Made by a program: the position numbers and the translations under genes. The notes under the pieces are model-generated. The model saw nothing but the letters and a program-made list of their open reading frames with translations, was not told where the DNA came from and made no database searches. From the NCBI GenBank assembly GCA_016201405.1, contig JACQCZ010000017.1, positions 124,001 through 188,000 of the forward strand: a stretch of DNA of 64,000 nt, in the 5' to 3' direction. Source of the DNA: Candidatus Acetothermia bacterium. Lineage in GTDB: Bacteria > Bipolaricaulota > Bipolaricaulia > RBG-16-55-9. This document shows, in pieces, positions 1 to 7,156 of the stretch (position 1 is its first letter; each line of letters starts with the position of its first letter).

Positions 1-131
1 TTGGCAGGCACTTGTGACGAATGCTGTGGTGAGTATTGCGACGTAAGACGGACAACGTTGAGTCAGTCTTATCTATGGATAGGCAATTGAATCGGACGCC
101 TGAGCTGCCTCTTTGCAGACTGCGGAAGTGT

Positions 132-590
132 CTAAGGGATTGGGGGATTCCCGAATATTTTGGTCAATTGCTGTTGCCGATGGGCAAAGAGTCGCCTTAG
201 ATCCGGCTGGACAAACCAGCGCTGAATGAGAGAGCCACCATGCACGGCATATTCCACGTCGTCACGCGTCAATGTTCCGCCTTTTTGTGATTCAAACGTG
301 TGAGTGTGAATCCAGAGTCTATAGGGCCCCTTCCGCTGTTCGTCGACAAAGCGATATGGAGGCTCCCAAGCTGTGATCTCACTCTGCCAGCGAAGCGGTA
401 TTCCATGTAACTTGAGCCGATAATCGATGACAGCCCCCTTTTGCAGGACGATGGGACTGGGAGTTAGAACCCTAAAGCCAAGCCAGCGTGGCGTGAGAGT
501 CTCTAGATTGTGGGCATCAGAGAAGAAACGAAAGATTTCACTAGCAGAAGCTGGAAGCCTCTGCTCCATATGCAGATGAAATCGTTTCAT
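132..590 (-). CDS. SRPBCC-family ligand-binding protein
   Basis: A protein of about 152 residues with the START/SRPBCC pattern: an N-terminal strand, then a segment with ASEIFRFFSDAHNLE, a central beta-sheet region (RWQSEITAWEPPYRFVDEQ) and a C-terminal helix. Such proteins bind hydrophobic ligands in a deep cavity; the ligand here is unknown. The upstream TIGR01777 epimerase ends at 593, and these two families are often neighbours or fused, so they probably act together. An alternative TTG start at 596 overlaps the stop of the upstream gene. The ATG at 590 was chosen, although no strong ribosome binding site supports either. Confidence 0.8.
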   Translation of the reverse strand: MKRFHLHMEQRLPASASEIFRFFSDAHNLETLTPRWLGFRVLTPSPIVLQKGAVIDYRLKLHGIPLRWQSEITAWEPPYRFVDEQRKGPYRLWIHTHTFESQKGGTLTRDDVEYAVHGGSLIQRWFVQPDLRRLFAHRQQQLTKIFGNPPIP

Positions 591-592
591 TG

Positions 593-1507
593 TCAATTAT
601 TGACCAAAATCTCTCGCACGGCAGATTCAAGCTCAGGATATTGAAACTTGAATCCAGCCTGAAGAGCTCGCTCTGGACTTACGCGCTTGCTGGTCAGTAG
701 CTCTGAGGAGAATTCACCCAAGAGCAGCTTGATGGCAAAAGCAGGCGCAGGCATAAAGGCTGGGCGTCTCATCACTCTGCTTAGGATTTTGGCAAACTCT
801 CTTTGTGGAAGCGGGTTTGGAGAGGTAGCGTTGATTGCCCCTTCAAGCTGATTCTCCAACGCAAATTGAATCAGCCCCACAAGATCATCCCGATGAATCC
901 ACGACCACCACTGCTTTCCGGATCCCATCGGCCCGCCCAGCCCTAGCTTGAAGGGAAGCAGCATGGCAGAGAGAGCTCCGCCATTTGGGCCAAGCACGAC
1001 TCCAATCCGCACATGGGCCACGCGAAGACCAGACTCTTTTGCGCGAGACGCCTCTCTCTCCCACTCTTGACAGACTTGAGCGAGAAAGTCTGATTGGGAC
1101 CCTGATTTTACATTCAAGGCTTCATTGCCTCGATCACCGTAATAACCGATCGCAGAGGCCGAGATCATGACCTTGGGGCGATTCTTCACATTAGAAATTT
1201 GCTGGACGAGGTGCCGGGTTCCTAGGATGCGGCTCTCTCGAATGGCGCGTTTCTTCGCCTGCGTCCAGCGGCCTGAGACACTCTCTCCGGCCAGATGAAT
1301 GACGGCATCGACGCCATCCAATGCCGCGGCTGGCGGAAGGGTCTTTTCGGGCTCTGCCCACAGATAGGCCTTTGTTAATTGAGGTATATTTTTTTGAGCT
1401 GAAACTGGATCTCGTGAAAGGGCAACAAGAAGATGCCCATGTCCTGCGAGCGCTTCACACAGACGACTCCCAATGAAGCCTGTTGCGCCTGTCAATAGGA
1501 TTTTCAT
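593..1507 (-). CDS. TIGR01777-family NAD(P)-dependent epimerase/sugar-nucleotide oxidoreductase-like protein
   Basis: An extended-SDR protein of about 304 residues. It opens directly with a Rossmann strand and a GATGFIGSRL glycine motif, and carries an internal YYGDRG segment that fits the SDR catalytic Tyr region. The C-terminal part (SPERALQAGFKFQYPELESAVREIL) is typical of the YfcH/TIGR01777 family, whose substrate is not established. Start: ATG at 1507 puts the first strand at residue 2; a TTG five codons upstream is possible. It is followed almost immediately by the SRPBCC gene and forms a two-gene unit with it. Confidence 0.88.
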   Translation of the reverse strand: MKILLTGATGFIGSRLCEALAGHGHLLVALSRDPVSAQKNIPQLTKAYLWAEPEKTLPPAAALDGVDAVIHLAGESVSGRWTQAKKRAIRESRILGTRHLVQQISNVKNRPKVMISASAIGYYGDRGNEALNVKSGSQSDFLAQVCQEWEREASRAKESGLRVAHVRIGVVLGPNGGALSAMLLPFKLGLGGPMGSGKQWWSWIHRDDLVGLIQFALENQLEGAINATSPNPLPQREFAKILSRVMRRPAFMPAPAFAIKLLLGEFSSELLTSKRVSPERALQAGFKFQYPELESAVREILVNN

Positions 1508-1592
1508 CTCTTTATCATCCAATCTGCGATATTTGTTTATCTAGTATGACATATCCCATTATGATTTAGGCGGCTTTGCCTCAAATCTATCG

Positions 1593-2051
1593 TTACACGC
1601 CGACTTCTGAGGCAGAGTTGGGACATTTGGGGCAAGGGTTTTTTGTTTGTATTGTCTCGGAACTTATTCTTTCAGTTATTTCGTCCAAATCGTGTAGAGA
1701 ATGCTCCCAAAATCTTAAGACTTTCCATCCCTGTTCTATCAAAATGCCATTTATCCTTTTATCTCTTAAAATATTTGAATCGATTTTGTTCGACCAGTAC
1801 TTCCGGTTCGACTTTGGCCTTCGATGACATTGAGGGCATCCATGCCAAAAGCACCCGTCTACAAAAACCGCAACTTTATCTGCTTCAAAAATGAAATCGG
1901 GGCAACCTGGAACCTCTTTCATGTGCATTCTCCATCCTCGAAGTTTCGCCCTCATCAAAGCGCATCTTAGTCTTCGTTCAGTGGAGACGTTACCCGTTGA
2001 TCGAACTCGGCTCATTATAGCCGAGCGTTTTGACCTGCTAACTCTATCCAT
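1593..2051 (-). CDS. vsr: Very short patch repair endonuclease (Vsr)
   Basis: A protein of 152 residues matching the Vsr family: an N-terminal SRSKRSAIMSRVRSTGN segment, a catalytic core with FIFEADKVAVFVDGCFWHGC, and a following CHRRPKSN stretch with paired cysteines and histidines that fit the structural zinc site. Vsr nicks the strand 5' of the T in T:G mismatches arising by deamination of 5-methylcytosine. It is the last gene of a restriction-modification operon. Its start overlaps the end of the cytosine methyltransferase gene by 37 bases, which fits the enzyme it must protect against. Confidence 0.93.
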   Translation of the reverse strand: MDRVSRSKRSAIMSRVRSTGNVSTERRLRCALMRAKLRGWRMHMKEVPGCPDFIFEADKVAVFVDGCFWHGCPQCHRRPKSNRKYWSNKIDSNILRDKRINGILIEQGWKVLRFWEHSLHDLDEITERISSETIQTKNPCPKCPNSASEVGV

Positions 2052-3160
2052 TCTGTTTTTCTCTTGCTGTCAGGCGATATGGGCGGCAGACCATGAAATG
2101 CTTCAGCTACTGTTAAATATCTGTTGGGGACGAGTAATCCAGGGGATTCCGCATGCGTGGGTGTAGGTAGAGTAGCTTTACCCAACTCTTTCTTTGTGCC
2201 TATGAAAATGATCCGTTTTCTGAGTTGCGGAGTTCCGAAGTCCGCGGCGCTCAGTACTCCATAATCGACATTGTATCCTAGCCTTTCCATTTCTCGGAGA
2301 ATTTGGCGCAAAAAAACGCCCTCTTTAATTCCTTTTAGTCCCTTCACGTTTTCCATAACGAAATACCGTGGGCAGATTGTGGCCACAAAACGCAAAAACT
2401 CTCCAATGAGTTGACCGCGAGGATCGTCCTCCCCTTTTTGTTTACCCGCTTGGCTGAAAGATTGGCAAGGTGGACCACCATAGATTAACCATATGTCGCT
2501 TCTGTCCAATCCTGCCTGTTTAGAGAATTCGACCGGATCGTCTACGCCTCGAATATCTCCCAGAACAACTTTTGTGCCTCTGCCTAAATAATGATTTAAG
2601 GACTCGCAACAATCTTTGTCGTTGTCAAGGGCAGATCGGGTGCGAAACTGTGACCCGTCGAAATTGGCCTTGGCCGCGCCGATGTCCATCCCACCCGCTC
2701 CGCTGAAAAGACTTATCGCGTCAAAATGCTTGAGATTGGGCGCGACTGTAGATGCGTGTGACAGCACAGATCGGAATATCGCTTCCGCCAAGGGAATCGG
2801 AACAGCGTTTCCCACTTGTTGTTGGACGCTAGTTAGAGTTCCCTTAAATTCCATTTCATCAGGGAAGCCCTGCAAGCGGGCGGCCTCCCGAGGCGTAATA
2901 AATCGATTTTCAAAAGGATGTACAAACTTGTTAAAAATATATGCGGTAACTGTCAAAGACGGCTTATTGGGGTCTAGTCGAATCATTCTTAAATTCGGTC
3001 CGCCTCGTCTTGTGGGGTCTTCCTTTACATAAAACCGAAAGCTTTTGTGCCATAGGTGTTCTGGTAGGTCTTGCATTCGCTCTCCGATGCCGAGCGCCGT
3101 TATCCGCTCCTGAACTTCTGGACCGACTTTTCTCGTTTGGTGATTTAATACTATGCTCAT
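2015..3160 (-). CDS. Circularly permuted DNA (cytosine-5-)-methyltransferase
   Basis: A C5-methyltransferase of 381 residues with motifs in permuted order. The normally C-terminal motifs come first: a PSLTVTA segment near residue 68, then RFITPREAARLQGFPD (about 86-101) and QQVGNAVPIPLAEAI (about 114-128). Next come motif I, FSGAGGMD (152-159), the catalytic PCQ loop (230-234), ENV (270-272) and QLRKR (312-316). The protein ends soon after a segment resembling the start of the target-recognition region. All catalytic motifs are present, so it should be active. The upstream putative restriction gene ends 9 bases before its ATG. A permuted order is known for M.BssHII; the recognition sequence here cannot be read. 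Confidence 0.95.
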   Translation of the reverse strand: MSIVLNHQTRKVGPEVQERITALGIGERMQDLPEHLWHKSFRFYVKEDPTRRGGPNLRMIRLDPNKPSLTVTAYIFNKFVHPFENRFITPREAARLQGFPDEMEFKGTLTSVQQQVGNAVPIPLAEAIFRSVLSHASTVAPNLKHFDAISLFSGAGGMDIGAAKANFDGSQFRTRSALDNDKDCCESLNHYLGRGTKVVLGDIRGVDDPVEFSKQAGLDRSDIWLIYGGPPCQSFSQAGKQKGEDDPRGQLIGEFLRFVATICPRYFVMENVKGLKGIKEGVFLRQILREMERLGYNVDYGVLSAADFGTPQLRKRIIFIGTKKELGKATLPTPTHAESPGLLVPNRYLTVAEAFHGLPPISPDSKRKTEWIELAGQNARL

Positions 3161-3169
3161 GGTCTTATC

Positions 3170-4468
3170 CTAGAAAGTAAAGATGGATTTAACCCAAGGG
3201 TCTCGCGCCGTCGTCTCCGTTAAAGAGATTATGCCGTCGAATAGATTGAAAAGCTCAGTGCCTGGTGGTAGTTGTGAGGCTATCTTGACGTTGCCAGTTT
3301 CGTCTTTAGTCCAAATAATATCTTTCAATGGTTTAAGAAATTCGTCAAAATGTCGGACCGCGTGAATATTAGACACAACGCCCACTAAATATCGATATTG
3401 TGACGCTGGCTTACCCTCCGCGCCCAGCTTTAAAACTTGGTAGGCGCTCTTTTTAATGTCATCAGTTCTGTCCATCCCGACACTCGTTTTCCCGTCGGAC
3501 ACGGTTTCATACCCTTCGCCCGATGAGCGTAGAGGCCAAGAGGCAGGTCGCGGTCTTGGGGGGCCACATGCGTTTGTAAGCCAATAAACTGGTGTATTTT
3601 CGCGCCCCGCGTAAGAACCAAAAGCGTGAAGCCAGAACGAGCAGTAGGCGGGAAAGAAAGATTTATCGTCCTTTAGTAATTGGGTGATTCCGCGATATGC
3701 CCAATCGCCGTCGCCAGGGCCTTGTTTTTTGCCTAGCGGGAACTTAGCAATACTCCAATGAAGGGAATCTGATCTGGCTAACATTGGGATGCAAATGGAA
3801 ATTTCAGAATTGTAAAGATTTACGCTTACTTCCTCATGGGTCGCAACCGTTATCGATGTATCGTTTTCCTCGACGGTTAATACGTCTGTTCTTACAGCAA
3901 GCGGGGAGGTGGTCAGTGGGGCAGATTTTATTTCGGCAAAGAGCGCAGTGGGCTGCTGCATATCTCTTTCGATAAATATAACATCTACCGGCTCTGAGGC
4001 TTTTAGTATTTCTACGGATTTGTCTGAGCGAGTCATGAGCTCCCCAAAAAACAAGGCGAGCAACCTAGAGGTCGCCACTCCAATAGTGCCTGATTGTGGT
4101 TTTTTGGCCTGGGAATAGTGGAAATCGCCGGACATGACGCAGTGAGGGCAAACGTTTGTATAAGGGTAATAGCAAGTTGGATCGTCGAGATTCGATGGGC
4201 AGTAAATCCATTTTAAGTGGGAAACTGATCGATAATATTCTGCCGCGACAAGCAAATCGAAGGCGGCGGCCAACAAATATCGACGATCCCTATAGAACTC
4301 ACTCTCTGTGGCGTTCCCCGGAAGTTGTGTTGCATTTGTCGCGTCAATAACGGCCCTCAACAGTTCATGCTCCGATGGAGTTATGGGGAAAGGCGATGCG
4401 GACTGGATCGCCCTCTCAATCCAATCATGATTTTCTAAGTTTGCTTGTTTTTCGATGGGAGCGTCCAT
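3170..4468 (-). CDS. Putative type II restriction endonuclease
   Basis: A protein of 432 residues with no family I can name. A PD-(D/E)XK-like core is visible: D162 in PVDVIF and E179/K181 in FAEIKSAP, spaced as in many restriction enzymes. Before it, C90, C99, C107 and C110 could form a zinc site. Being the first gene of a tight operon with a cytosine methyltransferase and Vsr makes restriction the most likely role. Its ATG lies about 7 bases after a -10 box and has no Shine-Dalgarno sequence, so the transcript may be leaderless. The function rests on context plus the catalytic motif. Confidence 0.72.
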   Translation of the reverse strand: MDAPIEKQANLENHDWIERAIQSASPFPITPSEHELLRAVIDATNATQLPGNATESEFYRDRRYLLAAAFDLLVAAEYYRSVSHLKWIYCPSNLDDPTCYYPYTNVCPHCVMSGDFHYSQAKKPQSGTIGVATSRLLALFFGELMTRSDKSVEILKASEPVDVIFIERDMQQPTALFAEIKSAPLTTSPLAVRTDVLTVEENDTSITVATHEEVSVNLYNSEISICIPMLARSDSLHWSIAKFPLGKKQGPGDGDWAYRGITQLLKDDKSFFPAYCSFWLHAFGSYAGRENTPVYWLTNACGPPRPRPASWPLRSSGEGYETVSDGKTSVGMDRTDDIKKSAYQVLKLGAEGKPASQYRYLVGVVSNIHAVRHFDEFLKPLKDIIWTKDETGNVKIASQLPPGTELFNLFDGIISLTETTARDPWVKSIFTF

Positions 4469-4474
4469 AGACTC

Positions 4475-4503
4475 ATTCTAGGAGTATGGTAATAAGCAGT
4501 CAA
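4475..4503 (-). promoter_or_regulatory. Putative promoter of the restriction-modification operon, -35 in the IS end
   Basis: On the minus strand a TTGACT -35 box (4498-4503) is separated by 17 bases from a TAGAAT -10 box (4475-4480). The -35 box lies in the terminal inverted repeat of the adjacent insertion sequence, while the -10 box lies in flanking DNA. The predicted start point falls at or next to the ATG of the restriction gene at 4468. Confidence 0.5.
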
Positions 4504-4515
4504 TATTTCCCTCAG
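4498..4515 (+). repeat. Left terminal inverted repeat of the IS
   Basis: This end matches the right end in roughly 14 of 18 positions with one gap. Read outward it contains TTGACT, a -35-like hexamer. It overlaps the transposase stop codon at 4512 and a small hairpin (4511-4528) that may end transposase transcription. Confidence 0.55.
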
Positions 4516-5717
4516 TTTCTGAACTGAGTCTCAATGCCAAGCTCATGTGTAGCCTGAATCAAGACACAGATATTGTGACAGAGGACTTTCAATAAGACCT
4601 CATTCATTTGTGCTGTTGGGGTCTTGCTCCTAACGTAGTCTCCGAATTTCCCCTTGATCATTGAGAAGGTAGACTCCACGTTTGATCGTTTGTGGTAGTG
4701 AGACATGAAGTCCGTGCGGTTGAAGCTAAAATAATGAAACATTCTGTCCCAGAGCGAGTTCGGGACTTCACGCAAGACTGTGTTACTCTTGAACGGGATG
4801 TAGGGCGTAGCTCCGAACTTTGTCACAGCTTCCAAGTTTCGTGCGCTCAGATAGCCTTTGTCAGCCGATACCTCGCGCATGTCGAAGTTCTTTGCAGTGG
4901 CTTCGACTAGGAACTTGAAGAGGAAAGAATCATGGGTGTGGCGATCCCAGACCTCAACGGCGGTCACCGTGTTGGTCTTGACTCCCGTCATCAAGTGAGC
5001 CTTGAGCCAATCATGCTCCATGTCTCCGTGACCCTTGTATTTGGTCTCGTTCCAATTGATCAGCTTAGATGTGCTAAAGCCTGAAGAATCGGCTGCAAAG
5101 TCTATCTCGACGGCTTTCAATGGGAGGCTGCTTTGCACGATCAGGCTTTGGATGATCGGAGTCAGTTCTGGCTTCTCAAAGTATCTAAACATCGAATTGT
5201 AACTCGGCAATTTGGATACATGGCCTAACTTGTGAGCGGTCTTCATGTCTGTGCTGAAGCGGCGACCAGAAAAGCAACTATACACTTTGAAAGCACAAGC
5301 GAATGTCACGTCAGAAAGCGGCAGTCTCTTTCTGCCCATCTCTTGCTTTGGCTCCGCAATCGTCTTGCAGAGGTCGCTTAGAAGGGATTGAAAATGCTCT
5401 TTCTCAGTCTTCTGTGCGGTGTTGTAGGCTGGTCAATCTTGACCATACGTCACCTGAATTTTCTCTGTTACTGTGGTCGTCCCGTCTTCGTTCTGTTCTC
5501 TTGAAAACGTGTACTCGACTGCCAGAATGTGCTTGCACTTTACTTTTCTCTGTTCGTGATCGGGGCATGTGCATGTTGGGCATTGCTTGTCTAAAACGAC
5601 TTCGTAAGTCCCCTTGCCGCTTTGTGAAGGCACGAGCCATGTCTGACCCGTCTTTCTGAGTTTGGTTGTCGCTGCAATCTGTAGTCCTTTTTGTTCTCTT
5701 GTAGTCATTCGTATCAC
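4512..5717 (-). pseudogene. IS transposase with N-terminal SWIM zinc finger, interrupted by in-frame TGA
   Basis: Two segments lie in the same frame. The upstream part (5717-5433, 94 residues) carries a SWIM-type zinc finger (CTCPDH, then CKH). The downstream part (275 residues from the ATG at 5339) is a DDE transposase: EIDFAADSSGF for the first Asp, SADKGYLSARN for the second and KRSNVESTFSMIK for the Glu. Between the TGA at 5433-5435 and the ATG at 5339 there are 31 sense codons in frame (PAYNTAQKTEKEHF and on). The intact protein would have about 401 residues. From recall of related transposases, a Trp usually precedes the PAYN segment, so a TGG-to-TGA change is the simplest explanation. 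Chromosomal genes here use TGA as stop, so the copy is probably dead unless readthrough occurs. Confidence 0.82.
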
Positions 5718-5759
5718 CTAGTATTAGTGTAACATAACGTAGATCATTTGTCAACCCCT

Positions 5760-5777
5760 ATGAGGGGTATTTGACTT
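5760..5777 (-). repeat. Right terminal inverted repeat of the IS
   Basis: Imperfect inverted copy of the left end, adjoining a small CCCCT/AGGGG palindrome at 5756-5768. Read outward it also contains TTGACT (5771-5776), followed 17 bases on by TAGACT (5794-5799), just upstream of the zinc-ribbon gene at 5809. Confidence 0.55.
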
Positions 5778-5808
5778 AGTGTAAGACTAGGTATAGACTG
5801 AGAACGAG

Positions 5809-5967
5809 ATGAAAGAAAAAAAGAATGAGAAGATGATCCAGATTTGGGGCTATAGGTGCTTGCGTTGTGGGCATGATTGGCTTCCGCGAGATGAAGATGT
5901 GGAGCCTAAGATATGTCCGAAATGCAAGAGCATGTATTGGGATAGAGCTAAGACCGCAAAACGCTGA
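5809..5967 (+). CDS. Small zinc-ribbon protein
   Basis: A 52-residue frame starting MKEKKNEKMIQIWGYRC. It holds two CxxC knuckles, CLRCGHDW and CPKCKSMYW, giving a treble-clef or ribbon-type zinc site, and ends with a basic tail. Small proteins of this shape are common near mobile elements and in defence islands, but no specific function is known to me. It lies just outside the IS right end, and the outward TTGACT there may drive it. The ATG follows a weak GAACGAG ribosome-binding site. Confidence 0.72.
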   Translation: MKEKKNEKMIQIWGYRCLRCGHDWLPRDEDVEPKICPKCKSMYWDRAKTAKR

Positions 5968-6033
5968 GCTGCCAATCTTGTGGCTAATCTTAAATCAAAG
6001 AATCTCTATCTACCCTTATGGTGTCAAGTGGGC

Positions 6034-6062
6034 TTGACTATGGTAAAATGAAGATTTATGTT
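6034..6062 (+). promoter_or_regulatory. Putative sigma70-type promoter of the Panacea toxin-antitoxin pair
   Basis: TTGACT (6034-6039), a 17-base spacer and TATGTT (6057-6062) lie 48 bases upstream of the antitoxin-like gene. No clear operator palindrome was seen around it. Confidence 0.55.
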
Positions 6063-6109
6063 ATGGATGTCCGACGTATTATTTATAATCCAATAGAGCA
6101 TTAACAGAA

Positions 6110-6682
6110 ATGATAAAGCAAAATAAGTTAGAGACAGAGCAGCAATCGGGTGATGTTAAGCTCGAAGAATTGATTGTGTTTTTTGCGCAAGAGTGCATTG
6201 GAGACAAACACTTTGGGGCTACAAAACTGAATAAGCTCCTTTTTACAGCCGATTTTTGGGCTCATGCGTATCTTGGGCGTTCAATAACTGGCACTAAATA
6301 CATACGCCAACAATTCGGGCCAACTCCCGATCCAGACCTGTTCTTGAAAATACGTCAATCTTTAATTGATGATGGCCGTATTACTATCGTAGGTGAAGAG
6401 ACTTATCGTGGCATACGACAACGACCAATTGCTTTGACAGAACCTAATCTCCAAATCTTCGACAAAAACGAAATCGCATTATGTCGAGATATAATTGAGT
6501 TCTTAAGGCCGCTGTACGGAGTTGAAAGCAGCGAGTGGTCGCATGAGTTTCCTGGATGGCAATACACCAACGAAGGCGACACCATCCCATATGAATCAGT
6601 GTTTCTTTGGCGAAAAGAGCCAGTAACTCAAGAAGATAAGGAGTGGGCTAAATCAATCGGTCAGCAATTGGGATTGATATGA
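6110..6682 (+). CDS. Panacea (SocA/DUF4065) domain protein, probable antitoxin
   Basis: A protein of 190 residues with the Panacea signature: FGATKLNKLLFTADFWAH near residues 35-52, then RQQFGPTPD and LIDDGRI. Panacea proteins such as SocA are antitoxins paired with many unrelated toxins, or adaptors for proteolysis. It is followed after 4 bases by a small RelE-like frame, the usual antitoxin-toxin arrangement. It lies in an A+T-rich island beside an IS and a restriction-modification operon. The antitoxin role is inferred from family and context. Confidence 0.88.
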   Translation: MIKQNKLETEQQSGDVKLEELIVFFAQECIGDKHFGATKLNKLLFTADFWAHAYLGRSITGTKYIRQQFGPTPDPDLFLKIRQSLIDDGRITIVGEETYRGIRQRPIALTEPNLQIFDKNEIALCRDIIEFLRPLYGVESSEWSHEFPGWQYTNEGDTIPYESVFLWRKEPVTQEDKEWAKSIGQQLGLI

Positions 6683-6686
6683 AACT

Positions 6687-6989
6687 TTGGGAATTGCAAG
6701 AATTGAAGTATCAGAGTGCAAAGGATTCCAGAAACACATAAAGGCCAGTGGAGACCCGTCAGTCTCTGCCGAAGTTGCACAAGGTTGTAAGCACATTCTA
6801 TCAAGCAATCCTTTTTATGGCGATCAAATTTTCCCCAACTCACGCCTTTATGTCTTACGCACCACTCCATTCCCACCTAGAGTCCCGCAATATAGAGTCG
6901 TATATGAGTTTGATGCAATAAAGACACCTGACCGCCTTGAACTTATAGCTATCCAAGAACTGCCGGTAAATAAAGGCAACCGCTTCTAG
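6687..6989 (+). CDS. Probable RelE/ParE-like toxin partner of the Panacea protein
   Basis: A protein of about 100 residues opened by TTG at 6687; an in-frame stop just upstream excludes a longer version. The fold pattern resembles RelE/ParE toxins: an N-terminal GFQKHIKA helix, a second helix with VAQGCKHILSSNPF, then strands with YVLRTT, QYRVVYEFD and ELIAIQELP. The conserved RVVYEFD strand is the best family marker. It sits 4 bases after the Panacea gene and is probably translationally coupled to it. Catalytic residues of mRNA-cleaving RelE proteins cannot be assigned, so the activity is open. Confidence 0.6.
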   Translation: MGIARIEVSECKGFQKHIKASGDPSVSAEVAQGCKHILSSNPFYGDQIFPNSRLYVLRTTPFPPRVPQYRVVYEFDAIKTPDRLELIAIQELPVNKGNRF

Positions 6990-7156
6990 CAGGGATTTTG
7001 AGGCAGATCGTGGAGATTTAAGGCAAAACAGACATCTGGGGCAAAGCCGATTTAGGCTGATTTTGATCAGGTCAGGCTGGTCGCGTAGGATGTCTGAATT
7101 CCGCCGATTGAGGCTATCATTCAAACTGTTTCAAATCATCGAGGGGGCCTTCAACT

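Larger units (their letters stand above)
4498..5777 (-). mobile_element. Insertion sequence with IS4/IS5-type DDE transposase, about 1.28 kb
   Basis: The element contains one transposase reading frame broken by a TGA codon. It appears to be bounded by imperfect inverted repeats: AGTCAATATTTCCCTCAG at 4498-4515 and, on the opposite strand from 5777, AGTCAAATACCCCTCAT. No clear target-site duplication is visible next to these ends, so the exact boundaries are uncertain by a few bases. Confidence 0.7.

Noticed and set aside
985..1170. Plus-strand frame opposite the TIGR01777 gene
   Set aside because: It overlaps a well-supported gene, lacks a ribosome-binding site and has no recognisable domain.
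5433..5435. TGA recoded as Trp or Gly genome-wide
   Set aside because: rplU, the TIGR01777 gene and several others end at TGA exactly where family proteins end, so TGA is a stop here.
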